Below, piece after piece: positions 8,857 to 18,051 of a stretch of 64,000 bases of DNA. Below the pieces are notes generated by a model, which saw only the letters and a list, made by a program, of their open reading frames with translations, was not told the DNA's origin and ran no database searches. Both the position numbers and the translations under genes were made by a program. This DNA is from Pseudomonas sp. Q11 (GTDB taxonomy: Bacteria > Pseudomonadota > Gammaproteobacteria > Pseudomonadales > Pseudomonadaceae), in the NCBI RefSeq assembly GCF_024494355.1, contig NZ_JAKNQY010000002.1, positions 265,204-329,203 on the forward strand. Direction: 5' to 3'. Each line of letters starts with the position of its first letter. Within the stretch, counting starts at the first letter, position 1.

Positions 8857-9270
8857 ATGAACAGTTATCCGAAACCACCATTCAAGACACAACAGCAGCC
8901 CGTGCCCGGGGAACAGCGCAAGATGGACCCGCTGCCCGATTGTGGTGAGCAGACTTATAAGGGGTCGGGCCGCCTCGCCAATAAAATAGCCTTGGTCACC
9001 GGCGCCGACAGCGGTATTGGCCGTGCGGTGGCCATAGCCTTCGCCCGTGAAGGCGCGGATGTGGCGGTCTCCCCAGGGCCAATCCGGACGCCGTTGATCG
9101 TCTCGACGATGACCGAGGACTCGGTGAAAGATTTCGGTGGCAATACGCCGCTGGGACGCCCCGGCCAGCCGGTTGAAGTGGCGCCGATCTATGTGCTGTT
9201 GGCGTCGGATGAGGGCAGCTATATCTCCGGTGAACGCTACGGCGTGACGGGTGGCAAACCCATTCTCTGA
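8857..9270 (+). pseudogene. SDR-family oxidoreductase with an in-frame internal deletion
   Basis: The first 68 residues are the typical start of the roughly 285-residue bacterial SDR group whose N-terminus reads PGEQ.KM.P.PD.GE..Y.GSGRL, including the NAD(P)-binding TGADSGIGRAVAIAFAREGAD. The frame then jumps directly to the C-terminal part (SPGPIRTPLI, then VLLASDEGSYISGE). About 145 residues are gone, including the NNAG motif and the catalytic Ser-Tyr-xxx-Lys. Reading frame, start and stop are intact, so a 137-residue protein could be made, but it cannot be a working dehydrogenase. It lies 17 bp upstream of the ThDP enzyme gene and may only serve as its leader cistron. Confidence 0.85.
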
Positions 9271-9287
9271 ATTAAGGGAGGAGTCCA

Positions 9288-11081
9288 ATGACGATGACAG
9301 TAGGCGATTTTCTGGTTGAGCGGCTCAGCCAATGGGGCGTGAGCCGAATCTTTGGTTACCCGGGCGACGGTATCAACGGCGTATTCGGCGCGTTGAGCCG
9401 GGCGCAGGGCAAGATCGAATTCATCCAGGCCCGTCATGAAGAAATGGCCGCGTTCATGGCGTCGGCGCATGCCAAATTCACTGGCGGACTGGGTGTGTGC
9501 ATCGCTACTTCTGGGCCGGGGGCCTCGCACCTGATCACTGGGCTGTATGACGCACGCATGGACCATATGCTGGTGCTGGCGATTGTCGGGCAGCAAGCGC
9601 GGGCGGCACTCGGGGGCCATTATCAGCAGGAACTGGACCTGGTCTCGATGTTCAAGGATGTGGCGGGGGCATTCGTGCAAGAGGCTTCGGTGCCGTCCCA
9701 GGTGCGTCACCTGGTGGATAGGGCCGTACGCACGGCGGTGGGTGAGCGCCGAGTGACGGCGATCATCCTGCCCAACGACTTGCAGGAAGCAGCCTATGAG
9801 CCGCCGGCCAGAGCGCACGGCACTGTCCATTCAGGGGTTGGTTATTCAAGGCCTCGGGTGGTGCCTTATGCGGCTGATCTACAGCGCGCCGCAGATGTGT
9901 TGAATGCGGGTGAGAAAGTGGCGATTCTCGTCGGCGCGGGGGCATTGGCGGCCACCGATGAAGTCATCGCTGTCGCCGAAGCACTGGGCGCTGGTGTTGC
10001 CAAGGCGTTACTCGGCAAGGCCGCAGTACCCGACGATTTGCCCTGGGTCACCGGCTGCATTGGCCTATTGGGCACTGAGCCCAGCTACAAGCTGATGACT
10101 GAATGCGACACCTTATTGATGATCGGTTCGGGGTTTCCCTATTCCGAGTTCCTGCCCAAGGAAGGCGATGCCCGTGGCGTGCAGATCGACCTGCAACCTG
10201 ACATGTTGAGCCTGCGTTATCCCATGGAGGTGAACCTGGTGGGCGATGCTGCCGAAACGCTGTCGGCGCTCATGCCGTTGCTGACCCACAAGACGCAGCG
10301 TAAGTGGCGCAAGAAGGTTGAAGGTTGGCGCGCGACCTGGGAGAAAACCCTGGAGAAACGCGCCCTGGCCAAGGCCAAGCCGATCAACCCACAGCGGGTG
10401 GTGTACGAGCTGTCGCCACGCTTGCACGACGGCGCCATCATTACCAGTGATTCTGGCTCCTGTGCCAACTGGTATGCCCGCGACTTGAAGATTCGCCGTG
10501 GTATGCAATGTTCATTATCCGGCGGCCTGGCTTCCATGGGGGCGGCTGTCCCCTATGCGATTGCCGCCAAGTTCGCCCATCCGCAGAACACGGTGATCGC
10601 GCTGGTGGGCGACGGTGCGATGCAAATGAACAACATGGCTGAGCTGATTACTGTCGCCAAATACTGGCGACAGTGGCAAAGCCCTAAATGGATTTGCGCG
10701 GTGTTCAACAACGAAGACCTGAACCAGGTCACCTGGGAACAGCGCGTGATGGAAGGCGATCCCAAGTTTGAGGCGTCGCAAACCATTCCTGACGTGCCGT
10801 ATCACCTGTTTGCGATTTCGCTGGGGCTCAAGGGGATTTTCGTCGAGCGCGAGGAGGATGTCGCTGCGGCCTGGGAGCAGGCGTTGGCGTCGGATGTGCC
10901 GGTGCTGCTCGAGTTCAAGACCGACCCCAACGTGCCGCCATTGCCACCGCATATCAAGCTGGAACAGGCCAAGAAATTCGCCTCCACCTTGCTCAAGGGC
11001 GACCCGGATGAGGCCGGGGTGATTGTGCAAACCGCCAAGCAGGTGCTGGCCAACGTATTGCCAGGAGGTACAGAAAAATAA
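9288..11081 (+). CDS. Thiamine-diphosphate-dependent enzyme, pyruvate oxidase (PoxB)-like
   Basis: 597 residues with the three-domain layout of pyruvate oxidase and acetolactate synthase. The N-terminal PYR domain carries the catalytic Glu (FIQARHEEMAAFMA, about residue 51), a central domain follows (about 190-330), and the C-terminal PP domain has the ThDP/Mg motif GDGAMQMNN (about 440). The start follows GGGAGGAG. PoxB oxidises pyruvate to acetate and CO2 and reduces ubiquinone at the membrane. If that activity holds, it would supply quinol to the ACIII-caa3 branch encoded just downstream; this link is inference. An acetolactate-synthase-like or other decarboxylase role is the alternative. 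Confidence 0.75.
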   Translation: MTMTVGDFLVERLSQWGVSRIFGYPGDGINGVFGALSRAQGKIEFIQARHEEMAAFMASAHAKFTGGLGVCIATSGPGASHLITGLYDARMDHMLVLAIVGQQARAALGGHYQQELDLVSMFKDVAGAFVQEASVPSQVRHLVDRAVRTAVGERRVTAIILPNDLQEAAYEPPARAHGTVHSGVGYSRPRVVPYAADLQRAADVLNAGEKVAILVGAGALAATDEVIAVAEALGAGVAKALLGKAAVPDDLPWVTGCIGLLGTEPSYKLMTECDTLLMIGSGFPYSEFLPKEGDARGVQIDLQPDMLSLRYPMEVNLVGDAAETLSALMPLLTHKTQRKWRKKVEGWRATWEKTLEKRALAKAKPINPQRVVYELSPRLHDGAIITSDSGSCANWYARDLKIRRGMQCSLSGGLASMGAAVPYAIAAKFAHPQNTVIALVGDGAMQMNNMAELITVAKYWRQWQSPKWICAVFNNEDLNQVTWEQRVMEGDPKFEASQTIPDVPYHLFAISLGLKGIFVEREEDVAAAWEQALASDVPVLLEFKTDPNVPPLPPHIKLEQAKKFASTLLKGDPDEAGVIVQTAKQVLANVLPGGTEK

Positions 11082-11120
11082 CGAACACCTGCGCGACCGC
11101 GTAGCCAAAGATGTAAGGAC

Positions 11121-11144
11121 ATGGACATGAGAATCCGGCGATGA
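11121..11144 (+). promoter_or_regulatory. Seven-codon leader frame overlapping the actA start
   Basis: An ATG at 11121 sits behind TAAGGAC, a good ribosome site. Its frame reads MDMRIRR and ends in a TGA that overlaps the actA ATG as ATGA. The actA start itself has no clear Shine-Dalgarno. Translation of actA therefore probably depends on ribosomes finishing this leader. Seen: the sequence arrangement. Inferred: the coupling. Confidence 0.45.
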
Positions 11145-11797
11145 CGCAGATTTTCAGGCGCTCGGCCGATACTTGGCTGCGGGTGGGACTGTTGCTGCTG
11201 ATCGTCGGCCTTTCGGGAGGCTTGCTTGTGGCGTTGACTCTGGACAGCACCGACTACCGCACCGGGCGTAACTGGGCGGTCGAGCAGCCGTTGCCCTTCA
11301 GCCATGCCCACCATGCGGGCGAACTCAAGATCGACTGTCGTTATTGCCACAGCGCGGTGCAGTCCTCAGCGATGGCCAGCCTGCCGCCCACCGAAACCTG
11401 CATGAGTTGTCATTCGCAAGTGTGGACAAACGCCGATGTGCTGGAGCCGTTGCGCAAGAGCCTGCGTGAACTTGAGCCCCTCCACTGGCAACGCGTCGCC
11501 AAGCTGCCGGACTACGTGTATTTCCATCACGGCGTACATGTGAGTGCCGGCGTCGGCTGCAGTGAATGCCACGGTCAGGTCGACCGCATGCAACTGATGT
11601 TCAAGGCGCAACCGCTGAATATGGGGCAATGCCTGGCCTGTCACCGTGACCCAGCTGCGCATCTGCGTCCTCCGGAGCAGGTCACCAATATGCAGTGGAA
11701 GACTGCCGAGGACCGTCGCCATTTGGGTGAGCGTCTGATGAAAGCGCGGCATATCGATACCAGGGGCCTTACCGACTGCGGGACGTGCCACCGATGA
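11141..11797 (+). CDS. actA: Alternative complex III subunit A, pentahaem cytochrome c
   Basis: 218 residues with one N-terminal membrane helix (about 14-33) and a periplasmic domain holding five CxxCH haem sites: CRYCH, CMSCH, CSECH, CLACH and CGTCH. Five haems and a single anchor are the signature of ActA, which collects electrons from the quinol-oxidising part of ACIII and passes them towards cytochrome c or the oxidase. It heads a run of overlapping genes; its stop overlaps the actB start as ATGA. The preceding leader frame probably sets its translation. Confidence 0.92.
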   Translation: MTQIFRRSADTWLRVGLLLLIVGLSGGLLVALTLDSTDYRTGRNWAVEQPLPFSHAHHAGELKIDCRYCHSAVQSSAMASLPPTETCMSCHSQVWTNADVLEPLRKSLRELEPLHWQRVAKLPDYVYFHHGVHVSAGVGCSECHGQVDRMQLMFKAQPLNMGQCLACHRDPAAHLRPPEQVTNMQWKTAEDRRHLGERLMKARHIDTRGLTDCGTCHR

Positions 11798-14664
11798 GTA
11801 AGTCGCTGGACTTCGCCGTTTTGCGTGAGCAACTGGCCGGACTTGAAGGGCAGGCCTATTGGCGCGGGCTTGAGGCGCTTGCCGAGTCCCCTGAGGCACA
11901 GGCACTGTTGGAGGCGGAATTTCCGGGTGTGGCGCCCTTGATGGATCGACGGCGTTTCCTGCAGTTGATGGCAGCGTCCATTGCCATGGCCGGGTTGGCC
12001 GCCTGTGGCAAAACCCCGGAACAGGCGGTGACGGCGGTCAGCCAGCCGGTCAACCTGACGCCAGGCGTGCCAGCCTGGTACGCCACCGCCATCCCGTTTT
12101 GCGGTGTTGTCCAGCCCGTAGTGGGCAAGACCGTCGCCGGGCGGCCGATCAAGCTCGAAGGCAATCCGGAACATCCCGTGTCGGGCGGCGCCTGCGATGC
12201 ATTTACCCAGGCGGCGATCCTGCAACTCTATGATCCCGACCGTTCCCAGGCGCCGCGCTTCAAAGGCCGGGAAGCCAGTTGGCCGGATGTCCGCGCGGCG
12301 CTGTCGCGTGAGCAGCAGGTGTTGGACAGCGCTCGCGGCAAGGGCTTGCACATCGTCTGCGGGGCCAGTAGTTCACCGACCCTCAAGCGCCAGCTCGATC
12401 AGTTGCAACAACGCTGGCCCGAGGCGCGCCTGTACCATGGCGAAGCCTTTGCCGAGACCGCCGCCCTGCGCACCAGCGCACGGGTGTTCGGCCAGCCATT
12501 GACCGCGCGCGTTCATCTGGAACAGGCCGACGTGCTGGTGTGCCTGGAGTTTGACCCGCTGGGCAGCGGCCCCTATCAGACTGCGTTGCAGCGCGGCTGG
12601 GCTGAACGTCGCCGCCAGGCAGCGAAGGGGGAGGGCGCCGCGTTGGTATTCGTGGCCGAAAGTGTTCCGAGCCTCACCGGCGCTGCCGCTACGTCGCGCT
12701 TGCCGACGGCACCGTTGGAGTTGCCCAACCTGCTGCTGGCGCTGAGCCAGGCTCTGGGTCAAGACCTGCCGGGCACGCCATTCTTGAGCTCGGCGCAACG
12801 GCGGTGGGTGCAAGACGCCGCTGCTGCGCTCAAGGCCCATCCAGGACGCGGCCTGATCGGTATCAGCCGGCAAGCATCCGAGGCGTTGCAGGCGCAGGTC
12901 ATGCTTCTTAACCAGCGTCTGGGGCACATAGGTCAAACGTTGGACTGGCAGGTGCCGAGCCTGTTGGGTCATGAGTCCGATCACTTTTGGGGGGCGCTTG
13001 AGCAATTGCGTCGTGAACAGGTGACCCACTTGCTGATCCTCGACTGCAACCCAGTTCAAAACGCCTACCTGCAAGACGTGCTGCCCCAAGTGCCGTTCCG
13101 TTTGCATGCCGGGCTTTACTACGACGAAAGCGCCGCGCAGTGCCATTGGCACCTGCCGCTCAATCACGCTCTGGACGGTTGGAGTGACGGATGTGCGGCG
13201 GATGGCAGTGCCTGCATCGTCCAGCCGCTGATCGAGCCCATGTATTCGACTCGCACCTTGCATCAGGTCCTCGAATTGCTGATGCACTCAACCGAGGCCG
13301 ATGCATTGACGCTGGTGCGAGCAACCTGGGCGCATATTGCGCAACAACAATGGCGCCAGGCGTTGGCCAATGGTTGGATTGAACCGGCCCCACAGGCAGT
13401 GAAGGTGTGCGAGACGACGGCAATTGCCCCCACGCCGGCAGACGTTGGTGAGTTGCAGGCCGTGATCCGTCCCGACCCGACCGTGTGGGACGGGCGTTTC
13501 ACCAACTCCGGCTGGCTGCAGGAGTTGCCCAAGCCCATCAGCACCCTGACCTGGAGCAACGTGGTCGGGCTGTCGCCATACCTGGCCGAACAGTTGGGCG
13601 TGAGTAACGGCGACGGTGTGCAGGTGACGTTGGCCGAGCAGATCGTGCGCGGCCCGGCCTGGGTTGAACCCGGGCAGGCCGATCAGGTGATTGCCTTGTA
13701 CACCGGCTACGGCCGCAGCCACGCCGGGCGCGTCGGCAATGGCCTGGGTTACGCGGTGAAGCCTGTGGGGCAACTGTCTGTCACTGCCTCCCTGCGAAGC
13801 ACCGGCGAGCACTTCCCATTGGCGGCCACCCAGTCACATCACCAGTTGCCCGACGCTACCGAACCGCCCATCCGCGTCGTCCCACGGGATGCACCTCAGC
13901 TTGCGGCGCAGGCCATCCCCGCGTCGCTCTACAGCCCGGTGGCCGACAGCGGCCCGCAGTGGGGCATGGTCATCGACCTGGACCTGTGTACCGGCTGCAA
14001 TGCCTGTGTGGTTGCCTGCCAGGCCGAGAACAACATCGCCGTGGTCGGCGCCGAGCAGGTCGCCCACGGGCGCAGCATGCACTGGCTGCGCATCGATCAT
14101 TATTACCAGGGGCCGCTGGCGGCGCCGCGCTCGCGCTTCCAGCCATTGCCCTGCATGCACTGCGAACAGGCACCCTGCGAAACCGGCTGCCCGGTCAACG
14201 CCACCGTACATAGCCGCGACGGCTTGAACCAGATGGTCTACAACCGCTGCATCGGCACACGCACTTGCGCCTCTTACTGCCCATACAAAGTGCGGCGCTT
14301 CAATTGGCTGGACTGGAGCGCCGACGCCGCGCCGTCGATCCAGGCCCAACGCAATCCCGAGGTGACGGTACGCTCCCGCGGCGTGATGGAGAAATGCACG
14401 TACTGCATCCAACGCATCAGCAACGCCCGCATTGACGACAAGCAACACGGTGCCGATTTCGATCCTTCTGCCGTGGTCACCGCTTGCCAGCAAACCTGCC
14501 CCAGCCAGGCCATCCAGTTTGGTGACATCCACAACCCCGCCAGCGCCGTCAGCCTCGCGCGCCGTGATCCCCGTCATTACCGCTTGCTCGAAGCCCTCGG
14601 CACACGGCCGCGCACCAGTTACCTGGCGCGCATCGAGGAGGAGGGCGCCGGCGATGAACGCTGA
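11794..14664 (+). CDS. actB: Alternative complex III subunit B, iron-sulfur protein fused to a molybdopterin-enzyme-like domain
   Basis: 956 residues. A twin-arginine-type signal (DRRRFLQLMAAS, about residues 49-60) precedes a large domain resembling molybdopterin oxidoreductases, which in ActB holds no molybdenum. A ferredoxin-like part (from about residue 720) follows with clustered cysteines: CTGCNACVVAC, CMHCEQAPCETGC, CIGTRTCASYC and CTYCIQ plus CQQTCP, the set expected for three [4Fe-4S] and one [3Fe-4S] clusters. The start at 11794 overlaps the actA stop. The 3' end overlaps actC by 11 bp. Confidence 0.93.
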   Translation: MSKSLDFAVLREQLAGLEGQAYWRGLEALAESPEAQALLEAEFPGVAPLMDRRRFLQLMAASIAMAGLAACGKTPEQAVTAVSQPVNLTPGVPAWYATAIPFCGVVQPVVGKTVAGRPIKLEGNPEHPVSGGACDAFTQAAILQLYDPDRSQAPRFKGREASWPDVRAALSREQQVLDSARGKGLHIVCGASSSPTLKRQLDQLQQRWPEARLYHGEAFAETAALRTSARVFGQPLTARVHLEQADVLVCLEFDPLGSGPYQTALQRGWAERRRQAAKGEGAALVFVAESVPSLTGAAATSRLPTAPLELPNLLLALSQALGQDLPGTPFLSSAQRRWVQDAAAALKAHPGRGLIGISRQASEALQAQVMLLNQRLGHIGQTLDWQVPSLLGHESDHFWGALEQLRREQVTHLLILDCNPVQNAYLQDVLPQVPFRLHAGLYYDESAAQCHWHLPLNHALDGWSDGCAADGSACIVQPLIEPMYSTRTLHQVLELLMHSTEADALTLVRATWAHIAQQQWRQALANGWIEPAPQAVKVCETTAIAPTPADVGELQAVIRPDPTVWDGRFTNSGWLQELPKPISTLTWSNVVGLSPYLAEQLGVSNGDGVQVTLAEQIVRGPAWVEPGQADQVIALYTGYGRSHAGRVGNGLGYAVKPVGQLSVTASLRSTGEHFPLAATQSHHQLPDATEPPIRVVPRDAPQLAAQAIPASLYSPVADSGPQWGMVIDLDLCTGCNACVVACQAENNIAVVGAEQVAHGRSMHWLRIDHYYQGPLAAPRSRFQPLPCMHCEQAPCETGCPVNATVHSRDGLNQMVYNRCIGTRTCASYCPYKVRRFNWLDWSADAAPSIQAQRNPEVTVRSRGVMEKCTYCIQRISNARIDDKQHGADFDPSAVVTACQQTCPSQAIQFGDIHNPASAVSLARRDPRHYRLLEALGTRPRTSYLARIEEEGAGDER

Positions 14665-16018
14665 GCCGCGCGTGCCTGTCACCGGACACTTTCTGCCAAA
14701 GGATTTGAGCGACGAGCATGTTTCTCGCCAGGTATTCGGGCCGTTGCGGCAGTTTCCTCGCCGCGTTGCCTGGCGCTGGATGTTCGGTGTCGGCGTGGTG
14801 TTGCTGATGATCTACCTGGGCTCTGTCGCCGTACTGCTTGGCTATGGCGTGGGCATGTGGGGCAATAACCAGCCGGTGCATTGGGGCTTTGGCATCCTCA
14901 ACTACATCTGGTGGCTGGGGATCGGCCATGCGGGGACATTCATCTCGGCCTTGCTATTGCTGATCGAGCGACCCTGGCGCCATACCCTCAACCGGCTGGC
15001 GGAGTTGATGACGCTGATGGCGGTGATCTGCGCCGCGCTATACCCGATCCTGCACCTGGGCCGGCCCTGGTTGTTCTACTGGACCATGCCCTACCCGAAT
15101 GAAATGGGGCTTTGGCCCCAATTCAAGAGCCCGACGGCCTGGGATATGTTTGCGATCCTGTCGTACCTCACGGTGTCGGTGCTGTTTCTGGGGGTGGGCG
15201 CCATACCGGATTTCGCCACCGCCCGTGATCGCGCCAGAACGCCGATCCGCCAGGTGCTCTATGGCCTGCTGGCGCTTGGGTGGCGCGGGTCGCAACGGCA
15301 TTGGGCGCTGTGGCGGCGCACCACGCGGGTGCTGGCAATCCTCGCGATACCGCTGGTGTTTGCGGTGTCGAGTGGCTATTCGTTTCTGCTGACCATGGGC
15401 ACCCAAAGCGGTTGGCATTCCACCTTGTTTCCCGCGTATTTCGTGGCCGGTGCGGTGTTTTCCGGGTTCGCCCTGGTGGCGTTGCTGGCCATTGCCGTGC
15501 GCTGGATGCTGTGTATCCAAAGCCTTATCACCCCCCGCCACCTGGACATGCTCGGTCGCCTGTTGCTGGCGACCGGCTGGCTGACCACCTACGGTTATCT
15601 GGTCGATTTGTTTACGCCGTTCTACAGCGGTGACGCCCACGAAATCGAGGTATTGCTTGCGCGGATCAGTGGCCCGCATGCCTGGAGTTTCTGGCTGGCG
15701 ATCATCTGCAATGTCGGAGTGCTCCAGGCGCTGTGGTGGCGGAGTGTACGCCAACGTCCACTGCAACTGGCGCTGGTGGCGCTGGCCGTGCTGGTGGGCA
15801 TGTGGGCCGAGCGCTTCATGCTGCTGATCCCGCCGCAGACTCATGAGCTGCTGGTTTCGAGCTGGGGTGGCTACACGCCGACCCTGTGGGACTGGACGTT
15901 GTTTATCGGCAGCTTCGGGGTGTTTCTGGTGCCCTATAGCCTGTTTCTGCGCTATGTGCCGATGGTTTCCACGTTCGAGGTCAAGCAGGCGCTGCATCAG
16001 GAGCGCAGCGATGGCTGA
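14654..16018 (+). CDS. actC: Alternative complex III subunit C, NrfD/PsrC-like quinol-binding membrane protein
   Basis: 454 residues with about ten membrane helices of the NrfD/PsrC family. ActC is one of the two large membrane subunits and carries the quinol site next to the iron-sulfur arm of ActB. Conserved polar pieces such as GIGHAGTFISA in the first helices and SGYSFLLTMGTQSGWHSTLFPAYF in the middle (positions about 240-265) fit the family. An open frame extends upstream to 14432, but the ATG at 14654 gives the correct N-terminus and the usual overlap with actB. Confidence 0.92.
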   Translation: MNAEPRVPVTGHFLPKDLSDEHVSRQVFGPLRQFPRRVAWRWMFGVGVVLLMIYLGSVAVLLGYGVGMWGNNQPVHWGFGILNYIWWLGIGHAGTFISALLLLIERPWRHTLNRLAELMTLMAVICAALYPILHLGRPWLFYWTMPYPNEMGLWPQFKSPTAWDMFAILSYLTVSVLFLGVGAIPDFATARDRARTPIRQVLYGLLALGWRGSQRHWALWRRTTRVLAILAIPLVFAVSSGYSFLLTMGTQSGWHSTLFPAYFVAGAVFSGFALVALLAIAVRWMLCIQSLITPRHLDMLGRLLLATGWLTTYGYLVDLFTPFYSGDAHEIEVLLARISGPHAWSFWLAIICNVGVLQALWWRSVRQRPLQLALVALAVLVGMWAERFMLLIPPQTHELLVSSWGGYTPTLWDWTLFIGSFGVFLVPYSLFLRYVPMVSTFEVKQALHQERSDG

Positions 16019-16535
16019 GTGCCTGGGTTTGCTCGCACGGTTCCCGGCGCCCCAGTCTCTGGTGGATGCCACCTTGTGCGCGTGGGATCTGGGTTATCGG
16101 CGGCTGGATGCCTTCGCACCGTTTGCGCTGGAAGCCTTGGAGCCGGTGCTGGCGGTCAGCGCCAAACGCGTGTCGCGCATGGCATGCCTGGGAGCTGGGC
16201 TCGGCGTCGTCCTGGCGCTGGTGATGCAGGTCGGTTCGGTGTGGGCCTATCCCTTGAACATCGGCGGGAGACCCTTGGTGGCGTTGCCTTCATTCGTCGT
16301 GGTGACGTTTCTGTTTGCCGTGGTGTTTGCAGCGGCAGCGGCAGTGTTGACCTTGTTGCTGTGCAGTCGCCTGCCGCGTTTGCATCATCCGTTATTCGGT
16401 GTCGAGGGGTTTGAAGGCGCCAGCGATGACGGGTTTTTCTTGTTTATCGATGCGCGCGATCCGTTGTTTGATGCGCGCGCGACCCATGCCTGGCTGGCCG
16501 AGCGCGCGCAGAGCGTGCAGGAGGTAGGGCCGTGA
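16011..16535 (+). CDS. actD: Alternative complex III subunit D (DUF3341)
   Basis: 174 residues with two central hydrophobic helices (about 58-80 and 97-122) and cytoplasmic ends, the normal architecture of ActD. The N-terminal ARFPAPQSLVDATLCAWDLG and the C-terminal DGFFLFIDARDP are family features. It binds no cofactor and stabilises the complex. The ATG at 16011 overlaps the actC stop by 8 bp, and the stop overlaps the GTG of actE. Confidence 0.88.
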   Translation: MAECLGLLARFPAPQSLVDATLCAWDLGYRRLDAFAPFALEALEPVLAVSAKRVSRMACLGAGLGVVLALVMQVGSVWAYPLNIGGRPLVALPSFVVVTFLFAVVFAAAAAVLTLLLCSRLPRLHHPLFGVEGFEGASDDGFFLFIDARDPLFDARATHAWLAERAQSVQEVGP

Positions 16536-17065
16536 ATGTCTGGCCGTGGGCATTGAGCCTGATGCTGCTGTGCAGCGGCTGCGATGACATGTCACGCCAG
16601 GCCAAGGTGCTGGAGCAGCGCCCCGGCGCCTTGTTCGCCAATGGCCTCAGCAGTCGCCAGCCTCCCGCCGGCAGTGTGGCGCGCGGGCAACTGCAGCGTG
16701 AAGCGCTGGCCCGACAACGGCCGGCCATGAGTGCGGCCTTGCTGGAACGCGGCGAGGCGGGTTACCAAACGTTCTGCACGCCGTGCCATGGCCTAGGCGG
16801 GCTCGGTGATGGGCTGGTGGTGGGCCGTGGTTTTCCGGCGCCGCCGTCGTTTATCGAACCGCGCTTGCTAAACGCCTCCGATGACCAGTTGATGCAGGTG
16901 ATTGCTGACGGACAAGGCTTGATGTACGGCTACGCGTCGCGCATTCAGCCCGATGAGCGCTGGGCGATTGTCGCTCACCTGCGCGTATTGCAGTTGAGCC
17001 AGCACGCCGACCTGCAAACACTGCCGCCGACATTGCGCCAGGCCTTCGAGGAGCCGGGCCAATGA
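16532..17065 (+). CDS. actE: Alternative complex III subunit E, monohaem cytochrome c lipoprotein
   Basis: 177 residues starting at GTG 16532 behind GAGGTAGGG. A short signal peptide ends in the lipobox LLCSGC, so the mature protein should be anchored in the inner membrane by a lipid. One haem site CTPCHG (about residue 83) is followed by a methionine ligand candidate in GLMYGYASRI. ActE is the likely exit point to cytochrome c or to the caa3 oxidase. Overlaps both neighbours by 4 bp. Confidence 0.9.
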   Translation: MNVWPWALSLMLLCSGCDDMSRQAKVLEQRPGALFANGLSSRQPPAGSVARGQLQREALARQRPAMSAALLERGEAGYQTFCTPCHGLGGLGDGLVVGRGFPAPPSFIEPRLLNASDDQLMQVIADGQGLMYGYASRIQPDERWAIVAHLRVLQLSQHADLQTLPPTLRQAFEEPGQ

Positions 17066-18051
17066 GCCGGTTGTTGCTGCTGGCCGCCGCCATGGGTCTT
17101 GTCTTGTTTGGCTTTTGGCAGCCTGGCTGGGTCGGTGCGGGCGCCCTGGCGGCAGCGGTCAATGGCAGCAACATCGCCTTGGGCTGCTTGCTGCTTGCCT
17201 TGCTGACGCCTCTGGTCAGTGGCCGCTGGCAGCCTTTGCTGAGCCCCGGTAGCCGCTTGGGCGCAAGCGCCGTGTTGCTGATCATCCCGATGTTTTTGCC
17301 GGTGCTGGTCACGATGCCCTGGGTGTATCCGTGGTTCCATCATGAGGCGCCCGGTTTTCGTGGCCTGTGGTTGTCGCCGTGGTTTTTCGTGCTGCGCACG
17401 CTGATGTACGGTGGGCTTGCCTGGCTGTTGCATGGCTGGGTCGGCAAGCGCAGTGCGGCGGGGCTGATCCTGTACGCACCGGTGGCGAGCCTGGCCGCCG
17501 TGGACTGGCTGATGTCCTTGCAGGCGGGGTTTGTCTCCAGCGTGTTTGGCCTGTTGTTGATCGCCCGGCAACTGCTCGATGGCTTGGCCTTTGCCGGGCT
17601 GTGTGTCTTGTGCTGGAACGTGGTGCTGCCAGCGCGACAATGTGTGCTGTTGCGCGGTCTACTGGTCAGTGCCTTGGCGTTCTGGATCTACGTGCAGTTC
17701 ATGCAGTACCTGATTATCTGGTCGGTGGACTTGCCGCACGAAACAGTCTGGTACCAAGTGCGGGAGACCGGTGGATGGGGCGCACTGACGGCCCTGTTGG
17801 TCGCCGGGCAGCTTGTATGCCTGGTCGTGCTCGCGTCGCCAGGCGGCGATCGGATGTGGGTGTTGATGTCGGGCTGCGCGGCGATCCTGCTGTTGGGGGC
17901 TGTCGAGTCGATATGGCTCAGCCTGCCTTCGATTTTCCCCGAGGCAACCTTTGGCGCGCTCCTCACCGCCGTGCTGTGCCAGGGAGTGTATGCCGCAGGC
18001 TTGTTTGCCACCTGGCGGCGGCAGTGGCAAAGGAGGCGCCATGACCGCTGA
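17062..18051 (+). CDS. actF: Alternative complex III subunit F, second NrfD-like membrane protein
   Basis: 329 residues, almost entirely membrane helices (about nine or ten). ActF is a shorter, diverged relative of ActC and completes the membrane core. This copy is at the short end for the family. Start ATG overlaps the actE stop (ATGA). The 3' end overlaps the next small gene by 11 bp. Confidence 0.85.
   Translation: MSRLLLLAAAMGLVLFGFWQPGWVGAGALAAAVNGSNIALGCLLLALLTPLVSGRWQPLLSPGSRLGASAVLLIIPMFLPVLVTMPWVYPWFHHEAPGFRGLWLSPWFFVLRTLMYGGLAWLLHGWVGKRSAAGLILYAPVASLAAVDWLMSLQAGFVSSVFGLLLIARQLLDGLAFAGLCVLCWNVVLPARQCVLLRGLLVSALAFWIYVQFMQYLIIWSVDLPHETVWYQVRETGGWGALTALLVAGQLVCLVVLASPGGDRMWVLMSGCAAILLLGAVESIWLSLPSIFPEATFGALLTAVLCQGVYAAGLFATWRRQWQRRRHDR

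Noticed and set aside
8375..8860. 161-codon plus-strand frame before the truncated SDR
   Set aside because: No domain, no ribosome site, overlaps the SDR start and shares a diverged repeat with 4680-4760; treated as non-coding.
15038..16072. 344-codon minus-strand frame
   Set aside because: Antisense to actC; no coding signature of its own.
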